NCBI GenBank assembly: GCA_029432815.1
Contig: JAROBA010000002.1
Location: 185,770 to 238,248, forward strand
DNA length: 52,479 bases
From: Pontiellaceae bacterium B1224
Lineage (GTDB): Bacteria; Verrucomicrobiota; Kiritimatiellia; Kiritimatiellales; Pontiellaceae
Direction: 5' to 3'
The notes below the pieces were generated by a model, which had not been told where the DNA came from, did no database searches, and saw nothing but the letters and a program-made list of their open reading frames with translations. The position numbers were made by a program, and so were the translations under genes. Shown in pieces: positions 25,077 to 33,784 of this stretch (positions are counted from its first letter, which is position 1; each line of letters begins with the position of its first letter).

Positions 25077-28000
25077 TCAAACCACCTGAGCCTTCCGGCG
25101 GACGCGGGCCATCCAGCCGCCGCATATCAGCATGGTTCCGGCGGCCAGGATCACAACAATAATTTGCCCGGTGCGGCTTGCATGGGTATGGGAGGAACGG
25201 AATTCCACCCGCATTTCGGAATCGGGTTGGAGCTGGAGAGCGCGTTCAAACTCCAGTGTGGAGCCCTGCCGGGCCATCACAACGCGGATCGGGTGCACCT
25301 CAACCGAGGCCGCCTGCTGCTGATCCAGCATCCGTTCGGCCAGCCCGCTCAGGGCACTGCTTTCTTTTTCGCCGAGCTGCGCTTCAATCTTCTGCACATC
25401 CGCGCCCGACCACTGCACATTGCCGCCGACCTCATCTTCCAGCGGCATTTGATTCAGTGACTGTTTCAGTTGATTACGCCGATTCACCAGACCGACCACG
25501 CCCTGCTGGCGAACCAGGTTCCGGAACTGCACACGCGCATCTTCGTTCAGATCCTGCTGGCCCTGGGAATAGGTGATCGCTTTCTGGAACGCCTTACGCG
25601 CATTACGCTGGTCGCCGCTTTCCATATAGTCGTTGCCCAGCTCGATATTCAGCTTGGCATTATCGCTGAAGCGCACCGAGTTATCGATGTTGAAGCTTTG
25701 ATACTCATCTTTACCGAACCACCCGAACGAAGAACCCTCAACATCGACATCAGCATCAACATGCTCCAAATGCTGCATGGTTCCATCAAATCCGGAATAG
25801 CGATAGCCGTCCGGAGCGTAGAACGTCCAGCGGACATTCATCAGCGGAAGCTGGAACCGCGGCCCCGAAAAGACTTGCCGCTTACCAAACCCGATGGCCT
25901 CCGGGGTATGGGCATACATCACCTCGACCGAAGCGGAGCGGTCTGAACCGGGTTCCATCGGAATCAGATAGGTTCCTTCCTCCACCAAGGGACGCACCGC
26001 AGTTTCGTTCACAAACACCGACCAGATTTCCGCCCCGTCCGGAAGCCGCATTTCAAGGAAACGCAGCGAGCCGGGATCCAATACCATCGTCATGTTGTTG
26101 AGCGACTGACCGTCTTTGGTGATGACCGAGTCGAGCTGGACCGATTGCACCTGTGCAGGCAGCACGTCCGCTGCATTATGGCGAACCACATTGAGCGTCA
26201 GATCATAATCCCGTTCGGTGCTGCGGTAACACAGCACGGCGTCGGACAGATCGCCCGCGCCGAAACTGCGCGGAATACTGCGCGCATCTTCGGGCCGCAG
26301 GAATTCCGAGATGCCGGCTGGCTGAACCTGCAGGCGACCGCTGGAAAGGACGATGACATATCCCTTCTGGCTCTCCGTTCCCAGCGCCTGCAACGGGCGG
26401 ATGGAAATCTTGGAGCGGTCGTGTTCAAAGGGCAGTTGATAGGCCACTTCCATCCCATAGCGAGTTTCCACTTTCCCATGTAGCTCCACTTCCCAGATTC
26501 CGTTTTCCTCGTCGATCTTCCGAACCCTGGAAACATTTTTACCGGATACCACCAGCGCCACATCCGGGCGCGGCGGCTGCAGACGGAAGGTTTTCACGCC
26601 GGCATGCTCAATGTCATACTGCAAATGACAGATCACTTTCAGCAACCCTTCCGAGAGCGCGGCCTGTTGCAGCACCTCGACCTTAATTTTCGGTTTCATG
26701 ATTTCCGACTGAAACTCAATATTCCAATCCGGCCGAAGCAATCGATAAGCCAGGCTTCCTTCCTGACGAATTCCCAGCTCGCGGGGGCTGATCTCGCTGA
26801 CACCATCGCGCGCCAACGGCGCAACGCGTATGCCGCGTTCCATCGTCACGGCCAACGTGCCGGTGTGCTTCAGCACGCCGTCCATACGAATGCGAGGCAC
26901 ATCAAATTCCGGTTCCAGATCTTTGCCCGAGCGGCTGAGCATCAGATTCAACGGAATGGTGCCGGTGACCTGTTTTGTGAAGTTCACCACCAGCTCGCGT
27001 GTTCCCGCATTCACTTCGTCCCAATGGCTGACCGCCTCCCCGCTGAGGGAATCGACATCGAACCCTTCCGGAATCCGGATGCGCAGCGCAAAGATGCCGG
27101 ACTTGCTGACCGTTACATTCAGGCGGGTGGACAGACGAATTTGCTCAAGGGCCACATCCAGACTCGTCTCCTCCATCAGCCGCAGCTCCGGCAGCACTTC
27201 ATCGGCCCCGACCGTGGCCGAAAAAGGCATGTGGTTATAACGAAATGCCCGCTTGATATCCGCCGAGCGCGCACCGCTGAACAGCTGGGATGCATCGGCA
27301 ATATTGATTCCACTCAGATCCTCCATCGACAGGACATCAATCTGCACAGCATCGGTTGCGGCACAGGCCAGTACCCCGCGCTGCATCACCGCATCCCGGA
27401 CGGTGATTCCCTTCACCACGGTTTGGTAGGGCAGTTTTTCGCGGGCCATCTGAGCCCCGATTCGCATGCTGTAGGAAGCCGTGGCCGGTTCCGAAAGTAC
27501 CACTTCAAGCAGGCCGGCTTCAGGATTATAGCGCCAGGTGCCAATTCCCTTTCCGTGGACTTCCGTGATGCTCATCCCCGCAGGCACATCGAACCGCAGG
27601 TTCTGCAGTTCGCCCTGGGCAATATTAAACAGCACCTCGTGCCGCAGTCCCACCATACCCGGCCGGAATTCGGCGAGCGTGTTGACATCGCAGAAGAAGC
27701 GCGACTGTTCCTGATCGGTCTTACGCTCTTCGGGTTTCCAGCCCAGTTTGCAGAACTGCTTGCTCGGGCTGAACAGAACCTTTGCAACCGAGCCCTCCTG
27801 GCGAATCCGAATGGCCTCGGCCGACTGCACCTGCCAGCCCTCCACCGGGAGATGCACCACCGCGCTGTTTCTCAACGACGCCGGAATCCAGAGCTGCGCA
27901 TCCCATTCGCCGTTCTTATAGGAAGCCGCCACCAGATACTCAACCGAAACCGTGTAGTCGTCCTCGCGGTCGGCGTAGAGTGTACTGCCGGTCTGGTTCG

Positions 28001-31000
28001 TCCGTAGTTCAAGATGCTTCGAAGAGAGCGTATAGTCTTTTAGAATAAATCCGGGACCCAGCAGCTGGAGCTCTTCACCCTTTTCCGCCGACCACTCCAA
28101 TTCCATTTTGACGCTGACATTGACCTGCGTTTCCGTTTCAAACGCCGGCACATCGATCCGCAGCTCAACAAGGTCGGCATCCACCGGGTCGAGAATCCCG
28201 CCCAGCAGCTCTTGCGAGGCCATCGCCGATGCAACCACCAGGAAGCCGCACAAGATTCCTGCGAGCAGGCGCAACTGAATAAACCCTTCATTCCCGCCAG
28301 CCGATACGGCGTCCGAAAACGAGGGGGCATCCGCCGACAGCTCCGCGTTGCGCTTATTCCGCCCCCGGCTGTGGCCGGCATAATAGCAGGCCGTGAAAAC
28401 GGCGATATGCGGCAGGACAAGCGTCAGCCACGCGAGATACGGACTGAAGGAATAGAGCACCGTTAATGCGGCCAGCAACGGAATCAGCCACGTTCTTTTT
28501 CCCGCAACTGCGGCCCAAACCACCGGAATCAGACCGATCAAAAGCAACCCCACATTCTTAACCATCGAGAAGCGAGCTTCCGTCAGCGCCAGTTGCACCT
28601 GCAGCCCGCCGTCGGAACCGGAGACCGATTTAGTGAACGCCCACTCGGTCGGAATCTGCCCCTGATACCCAATCAACGAGAAGGAAGAGAAAAAGAGATT
28701 TAATGTCACGGCAAGCCCGGCGCCCAGACAGCAAAGCACCACCACAAACAGCGGGAAAGAAAAGGTTTTTCCATATCCATTGCTACCGCCCAGCACAAAT
28801 AATCCCAGCCCCAGCACACTGCAAACACCGATCCAGAACAGGCCCATGGGCACATTCAACCCGGCCAACAGCGCACCCCATTCGGCCCGCTGGCTGCCCA
28901 GTACCTGCGGCTGTTCCATATTCCCTTTGGCCGAGGCCAGCCGCTGGCCGTCCGGCAACGTGAAGGCCCAACGGGCAAACACCGACTGCGTGTCCACCTC
29001 GGGCGACTGAAACTTCATCTTCGTGAACCAGCCCGGTTTATTCAACTGCTCCGCGTAGGTGACTTCAATGGCCAACGGGGCATTCGGATCGCGGCGGCGT
29101 TCCACCGGAATAAGTACCTGGCCATCGCCGCGATCCAATACCTGGATCTTGGCATCGTTCACCTTCACCGACCACAGCGACGCATCGTCCGGAAGGCGGA
29201 TCGGCAGATATTGCTGATCGGTATTTTTTACGTGATACACGGCGCGGGTCACTGCTTCGCCCTCTTCGCCAATGGTGGTATCGAGCGTGATGTGGTCCGC
29301 CACCTGCGTCAGCAGTTGCTGGGTGGAAAAACGTTTGATGCGTACCTGTGCCTCGTGCGGCGTCGCCACATATTTATAGGCGTGCATGATCGGATCGTTG
29401 ACGAGCAACGTATATTCCTCCGGCACCTCATCTACATCGATGGAAAGAATTCCTTTGGAATGGCCCAGCTCTTCCGCCAGCGACAGATTGGCCGAGCCAG
29501 CCAAGGCGATATAGCCGGTTTCGTTTTCAACTTCCAATGTCTGGACACCGCCTATGGAAAGCACTTCTCCCTGATATTTCGCGGGGTGGTCGTAGGTAAC
29601 GAGCAACGTGTAGTCGCCCACCACCTTCTGTTTCAGGTGGATGGTCCAATCCTCGCCGTCCTGGGTCCAGTTGCGGATATCGCGCCCGTGCACTTCGACG
29701 TTGCGATAGATCCTCGGGATTTTAAGTTTAAAACTGCGCGTCGGCGCATTGGCAATATTGTAGGTAATCAGGCTGCTGCCGAACACGCCGCTTTCGCCGA
29801 GCGAGACCAGCTGAAACGACTCCGCATGTACCGAGGCCGATTCCTGCCGGACCTCCACGCGCCCGGTCCAATCGGAACGCTTGAAACGGAAGGCCTGCCG
29901 CGCATCCGAAATTCGGACCGGCAGCGAACCGGTGTTCACTTCCCGCAGCCCCGTCAGATCGGCCCCTTCGAGCCGCGTTCCAATTTCGCCGCGCAACACC
30001 ATAAAGCCGCGTTCCGACTTTGCCCCGTCTACCCGGAAGGTCGGCAGTGCAAATCCGTCAGGATCTTCCGGCAGCGTTTTTTCCAGACGCAGTTGCACCA
30101 GCGTGCGGCTGTCCACCGCCTGCTTGAAATATACTTTGATCCAGCGCGAACCATCGCGATCGCGCACATCGTAGTCGGCCACGTTCTGGCCAGCCACACT
30201 CGTGACCGTCCAATCATTGGAAACTTCCAGTTCCACATCGCGCGCCGGGGCATCGCGCACCTCTAAATCAATCTTCGCTTCCAGCGATGCTTCGTTCTCA
30301 TTCAGCGCGAGCACAATCTGATCCTGTGCATGGAGCGACGTCACAATATTGTCTGCCGAAAGCTTCATGCTGAACGGCATGCTCGCAAACATATAGGCAT
30401 AGAGCCCGCGTTTCGGGCGCTGCAGATCGCCCCAGTTTACGGCATCCGGCTCCACCTGGGTCACCCCGCCCTGCTCATCCACCAGCAGCTTGATTGTGCT
30501 GTCGGTACCAATCAGCAGCACGCCGTTGGCCCGGATGACATCGAGCGGTTCCACCACGGGAAAATCGAACGCACAGGGAAATTCCGGTAGGGCCTGCTCC
30601 GCCTGAATCGTCAGCAGATATTCCTTTTCCTGCGAACGGCTCAGCTCCACCTGCAGCCGGCGTTCGCCTTCAACCTCCTCCACCTTCCAGGACAAAAGGT
30701 CAGCGCCCTGCACCTGCGTCACGTTCAAACGGTCCGGCAGTTTCAGGGCCAGCTCTTTGACCCGCCCCTGCGGAATTGCATATTGATACTGCCCGCGCAG
30801 CTGCAGGGCGCCCACCTTGGCCGATCCCACCAGAATGCTTTCGCACGATGCGACCAGCTCGCCGGAAAGTTTTTCCAGTTCCGGACTCCAGAGAATCTGT
30901 ACGCCGCCCGCCGACGGCAGCCAGGCCTGCACGTGGGTTTCGTCCACTTTCACCGCTTTGGGCGCACCGACCACTTTCACTTTATAACCCGCCCGCTCGG

Positions 31001-31376
31001 TCTCCAGTTCAATCCGCCGAATCGTGGCCGGGGGCAATCCAAACTCGGCCCCGCGCCGCTGGCCGGACACGATTACCTTTGCTTCAAATCCGATCGAAAC
31101 CTGTTGCCGGCCGTTCTTCGTAAAATCGATGTAATAGGCCCCCTCTTCGAGGATCAGCTCTGCGCCCTTCGGCATTGCCGTTGCGGTGGGAGCAACAGCG
31201 CCATCGAGCACCTTCAACCGGACCGGGGCCTCTTCAACCTCGGCCTCGAACTTCATCTCCAGCGCAAGCTCATCGGCCGATACACCGCCACTCAGATCCA
31301 GCTGTTTGATCAAAACTCCGGCACCCGCCCATCCCGCCAGCAGGCAGGCCGCTAAACAAATCCATACACGTTTCAT
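25077..31376 (-). CDS. Giant membrane-anchored periplasmic protein with two related halves
   Basis: 2099 residues. A signal peptide (1-19) is followed by a beta-rich region to about 830, a cluster of about six hydrophobic segments (about 833-863, 873-897, 938-958, 963-978, 980-1000 and 1036-1052), a second beta-rich region, a TPR-like helical stretch (LNIELGNDYMESGDQRNARK) and a C-terminal membrane helix ahead of a basic tail. The two halves match: LPIRLPDDASLWSVKVND against LEMRLPDGAEIWSVFVNE, and VFARWAFTLPDGQRL against MNVRWTFYAPDGYRY. So it arose by duplication and fusion. I do not recognise a catalytic motif; binding or scaffolding at the surface is my guess. AGGTGAAG precedes the ATG. 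It is the last gene of the ECF sigma/VWA operon. Confidence 0.88.
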   Translation of the reverse strand: MKRVWICLAACLLAGWAGAGVLIKQLDLSGGVSADELALEMKFEAEVEEAPVRLKVLDGAVAPTATAMPKGAELILEEGAYYIDFTKNGRQQVSIGFEAKVIVSGQRRGAEFGLPPATIRRIELETERAGYKVKVVGAPKAVKVDETHVQAWLPSAGGVQILWSPELEKLSGELVASCESILVGSAKVGALQLRGQYQYAIPQGRVKELALKLPDRLNVTQVQGADLLSWKVEEVEGERRLQVELSRSQEKEYLLTIQAEQALPEFPCAFDFPVVEPLDVIRANGVLLIGTDSTIKLLVDEQGGVTQVEPDAVNWGDLQRPKRGLYAYMFASMPFSMKLSADNIVTSLHAQDQIVLALNENEASLEAKIDLEVRDAPARDVELEVSNDWTVTSVAGQNVADYDVRDRDGSRWIKVYFKQAVDSRTLVQLRLEKTLPEDPDGFALPTFRVDGAKSERGFMVLRGEIGTRLEGADLTGLREVNTGSLPVRISDARQAFRFKRSDWTGRVEVRQESASVHAESFQLVSLGESGVFGSSLITYNIANAPTRSFKLKIPRIYRNVEVHGRDIRNWTQDGEDWTIHLKQKVVGDYTLLVTYDHPAKYQGEVLSIGGVQTLEVENETGYIALAGSANLSLAEELGHSKGILSIDVDEVPEEYTLLVNDPIMHAYKYVATPHEAQVRIKRFSTQQLLTQVADHITLDTTIGEEGEAVTRAVYHVKNTDQQYLPIRLPDDASLWSVKVNDAKIQVLDRGDGQVLIPVERRRDPNAPLAIEVTYAEQLNKPGWFTKMKFQSPEVDTQSVFARWAFTLPDGQRLASAKGNMEQPQVLGSQRAEWGALLAGLNVPMGLFWIGVCSVLGLGLFVLGGSNGYGKTFSFPLFVVVLCCLGAGLAVTLNLFFSSFSLIGYQGQIPTEWAFTKSVSGSDGGLQVQLALTEARFSMVKNVGLLLIGLIPVVWAAVAGKRTWLIPLLAALTVLYSFSPYLAWLTLVLPHIAVFTACYYAGHSRGRNKRNAELSADAPSFSDAVSAGGNEGFIQLRLLAGILCGFLVVASAMASQELLGGILDPVDADLVELRIDVPAFETETQVNVSVKMELEWSAEKGEELQLLGPGFILKDYTLSSKHLELRTNQTGSTLYADREDDYTVSVEYLVAASYKNGEWDAQLWIPASLRNSAVVHLPVEGWQVQSAEAIRIRQEGSVAKVLFSPSKQFCKLGWKPEERKTDQEQSRFFCDVNTLAEFRPGMVGLRHEVLFNIAQGELQNLRFDVPAGMSITEVHGKGIGTWRYNPEAGLLEVVLSEPATASYSMRIGAQMAREKLPYQTVVKGITVRDAVMQRGVLACAATDAVQIDVLSMEDLSGINIADASQLFSGARSADIKRAFRYNHMPFSATVGADEVLPELRLMEETSLDVALEQIRLSTRLNVTVSKSGIFALRIRIPEGFDVDSLSGEAVSHWDEVNAGTRELVVNFTKQVTGTIPLNLMLSRSGKDLEPEFDVPRIRMDGVLKHTGTLAVTMERGIRVAPLARDGVSEISPRELGIRQEGSLAYRLLRPDWNIEFQSEIMKPKIKVEVLQQAALSEGLLKVICHLQYDIEHAGVKTFRLQPPRPDVALVVSGKNVSRVRKIDEENGIWEVELHGKVETRYGMEVAYQLPFEHDRSKISIRPLQALGTESQKGYVIVLSSGRLQVQPAGISEFLRPEDARSIPRSFGAGDLSDAVLCYRSTERDYDLTLNVVRHNAADVLPAQVQSVQLDSVITKDGQSLNNMTMVLDPGSLRFLEMRLPDGAEIWSVFVNETAVRPLVEEGTYLIPMEPGSDRSASVEVMYAHTPEAIGFGKRQVFSGPRFQLPLMNVRWTFYAPDGYRYSGFDGTMQHLEHVDADVDVEGSSFGWFGKDEYQSFNIDNSVRFSDNAKLNIELGNDYMESGDQRNARKAFQKAITYSQGQQDLNEDARVQFRNLVRQQGVVGLVNRRNQLKQSLNQMPLEDEVGGNVQWSGADVQKIEAQLGEKESSALSGLAERMLDQQQAASVEVHPIRVVMARQGSTLEFERALQLQPDSEMRVEFRSSHTHASRTGQIIVVILAAGTMLICGGWMARVRRKAQVV
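30208..30222. repeat. Near-copy of TTCCAANNNTTGGAA palindrome
   Basis: GTCCAATCATTGGAA, one mismatch, in the giant gene. It is read as VSNDWT, not FQxLE, and is the only copy I found in this 6.3-kb gene. Confidence 0.5.
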
Positions 31377-31399
31377 ACTTCACCTCGTCCGTTCAAATC

Positions 31400-33754
31400 T
31401 CATCTGCGCTCAAACAAGTCAGCCATTGTGAGCAGGTGCGACAACTCGTCCACCTGCTCGTCCAGTTCAAGTTCCATCACCACCGGCTGCAGTTTGGCAG
31501 CAATCTCTTTCAATTCGGTTCCATCGGCATAGGGACTGCACCGCAGCCGTTCTGCAAATTCCGCCGTGCAGGCCGCAAGCTGAAAACGCGGATCTGCATC
31601 GGTGAAGCGCTTGTGTCGAATCCGGTCGGTTACCCGGCGGCTGATCTCCTCGATGGCGCCGTTGTCAGCCCGGCGGTAGCGGACATATACCGTGGCAATC
31701 GGTTCGTCTGCCGGTACGCCCGGAATCAGCTCAATGTCATACAGCGCCGTAACCGATTGCCCCGATCCCACCTCACCGGCATCCACCGAATCGTCGCGAA
31801 ACTGCTCCTTGGTGAGCTGGCGGTTTTCGTAGCCGAGCTGGCGATAGCGCAGTACGCGCGCCGGATTAAACTCCACCTGGATTTTTACATCGGAAGCAAT
31901 CACATGCAGCGTGGCGGCCAACTGATCGACCAGCAGGCGGCGCGACTCTTCAATGGTGTCGATGTAGGCATACATGCCGTCGCCGCTGTTGGCCAGGCGT
32001 TCGAGCATATCGTCGTCGTAGGTTCCTGCGCCGAAGCCGAGGACGGAAAGATAGATTCCCTTTTTCCGCTGTTCGGAAACCTGTTCGAGAATCACTTCGG
32101 GATCCAGCTCGCCCAGCGTTGCAACGCCGTCGGACATAATCATGATCCGGTTAGAGTCGCCAGCGCTGAAGCCGTTCATGGCCAACTGATAGCCCAATTC
32201 CAATCCTTTATCAAACTGCGTGGGGCCGCCGGGCTGCAGCATATTGATTGCATCCAGCAGGATTTCTTTTTGGCTGACCGGGGTGTGCTCCAGCACCAGC
32301 CGGGCTTCGCCGCCGAACTGGGCAATCGCCACTTGGTCCTCCGGATTCAGTTCGTCGAGCAGCAGGGCCAGCGATTGCTTGATCAGCCCCAGCCGTTCCG
32401 GCGTGGCCATCGAGCCGGACGTATCAATCACCAGCGTTAACACTGCGCCGCGATGATCGTCGCGCCCGATGCGCCGGCCTTTGATACCCACCTTCAACAA
32501 ATCCATGCCCGTGCGAAAAGGAGACGGCGCCATTTCGGTGTGCACCGCGAAGGTCTGCCGACCGGTCGGCGGACGATAGTTATAATTAAAGCTGTTGATA
32601 AACTCTTCCGTACGCACCATTTCGGGCACCGGCATCGTGCCTTCCAAGAGTTGTTGACGGGCCAGCCCGTACGAAGCGGTATCCACATCAATCGAAAAGG
32701 TTGAAAACGCATTTTCCTGCGCCAGTACATAGGGGTTGAACTCAGCCGGCATCGGTTTGCCCGGCACCCCCCACGCCTGCTCGTCTTTCAGCAGTTCAAG
32801 ATCCTCATCTAATTGTACGTAATCACCGAACAGATCGTCGTGACTGACCGCCACCGGTTCCGGGACCGGTTCCGGGACCGGTTCAGCCTCCTCGATATTT
32901 ACGGCCGATCCGAGAATAGTTATCTCTTTTATATCCGGAAAAATGTCGAAGCCGTCAACACCGCCGGAACCACTATCGCGCCCACTCCCGATTCCGCTCA
33001 TTTCCGGCAGATAAATTTCCGGCATACGCGATTTCTGAACTTTGGTAACGATTCGGGTAGATGATTTGGGTTTCGAGTTTTTCTTAACCTGCACCATCGG
33101 CTTTTTCAGTTTCATTTTCGGGCGCGACACGGCAGGCACGGCTTCGAACTCCGCAGCCTCTTCGGCAGCCGGTTCCTCCATAGGAAACTCTATCGTTGAT
33201 GAGCTGTCCATCTCGCCGACAAAACCTGAACCGCCTCGAACCCCGACGATCTCGGGAATTGGAATATCCACGTCGCTGCCGATTCCGTTCTCAGCCCCGA
33301 CCTGCTTGCGGGTTTGGGGCTTATTTTTGTCTTCCTGCGGTGCCATCTTTACCGGCATCTGAAGTTTTCTCAACTTCATGCCGGGGCGCTCTACCGGTTT
33401 GGGAGGACAGAATTTTTTTTCACTTTTCTGAACCACCGAAAAAATCACCAGCGAGCCCGAGAGAAAAAACAGGATGGCAAAAATGACGCCTGAGGCCAGC
33501 AGCGGCTTTAACCGCAGCCCAAACCAGAAATCCTCCTTCGCTCGTTTGGGCTGTGCATACGAGGCCGGTCGGCGACGGGCGGCGGGCGATTTGGCAACCG
33601 GTGCAGGCTTGAGGGAGGCACGCACGGCCTCCAGTTTCGCGCGACAGGATTCGCACGTTTCAAGATGCTTTTCCAATGCCTGTAAATCAGAAGGCTTTAA
33701 TGTTTTGCGCAAATAGGCCGTCAGTAAGATTTCGAAGAAATCGCAACTTTTCAT
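31400..33754 (-). CDS. Zinc-finger anti-sigma-like protein with periplasmic VWA domain (YfbK type), second copy
   Basis: 784 residues from the ATG at 33754; the frame opens at 33778 with a TTG, but GGAGATGGGG precedes 33754. An N-terminal zinc-finger motif (C4, H30, C34, C37) like those of anti-sigma factors is followed by a membrane helix (about 84-108), a long low-complexity linker containing an EPVP tandem, then VWA_N, VWA with a MIDAS motif (VIDTSGSMA; later MSDGVATLGE) and a C-terminal DUF3520 domain (VKIQVEFNPARVLRYRQLGYENR). The finger spacing is identical to the neighbouring paralogue. It probably holds the upstream ECF sigma factor at the membrane and senses something through the VWA domain; that role is inferred. 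Confidence 0.85.
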   Translation of the reverse strand: MKSCDFFEILLTAYLRKTLKPSDLQALEKHLETCESCRAKLEAVRASLKPAPVAKSPAARRRPASYAQPKRAKEDFWFGLRLKPLLASGVIFAILFFLSGSLVIFSVVQKSEKKFCPPKPVERPGMKLRKLQMPVKMAPQEDKNKPQTRKQVGAENGIGSDVDIPIPEIVGVRGGSGFVGEMDSSSTIEFPMEEPAAEEAAEFEAVPAVSRPKMKLKKPMVQVKKNSKPKSSTRIVTKVQKSRMPEIYLPEMSGIGSGRDSGSGGVDGFDIFPDIKEITILGSAVNIEEAEPVPEPVPEPVAVSHDDLFGDYVQLDEDLELLKDEQAWGVPGKPMPAEFNPYVLAQENAFSTFSIDVDTASYGLARQQLLEGTMPVPEMVRTEEFINSFNYNYRPPTGRQTFAVHTEMAPSPFRTGMDLLKVGIKGRRIGRDDHRGAVLTLVIDTSGSMATPERLGLIKQSLALLLDELNPEDQVAIAQFGGEARLVLEHTPVSQKEILLDAINMLQPGGPTQFDKGLELGYQLAMNGFSAGDSNRIMIMSDGVATLGELDPEVILEQVSEQRKKGIYLSVLGFGAGTYDDDMLERLANSGDGMYAYIDTIEESRRLLVDQLAATLHVIASDVKIQVEFNPARVLRYRQLGYENRQLTKEQFRDDSVDAGEVGSGQSVTALYDIELIPGVPADEPIATVYVRYRRADNGAIEEISRRVTDRIRHKRFTDADPRFQLAACTAEFAERLRCSPYADGTELKEIAAKLQPVVMELELDEQVDELSHLLTMADLFERR
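32853..32884. repeat. 12-bp tandem repeat encoding EPVP
   Basis: ACCGGTTCCGGG occurs nearly three times in a row, encoding the EPVPEPVPEPVA linker of the VWA protein. Confidence 0.75.
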
Positions 33755-33784
33755 GACCCCATCTCCATTCGTCAGCAAAACAGG

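Noticed and set aside
32853-32884. Possible phase-variable tandem repeat in the VWA gene
   Set aside because: Units are 12 bp, so changes in number would not alter the reading frame; it is a flexible proline linker.
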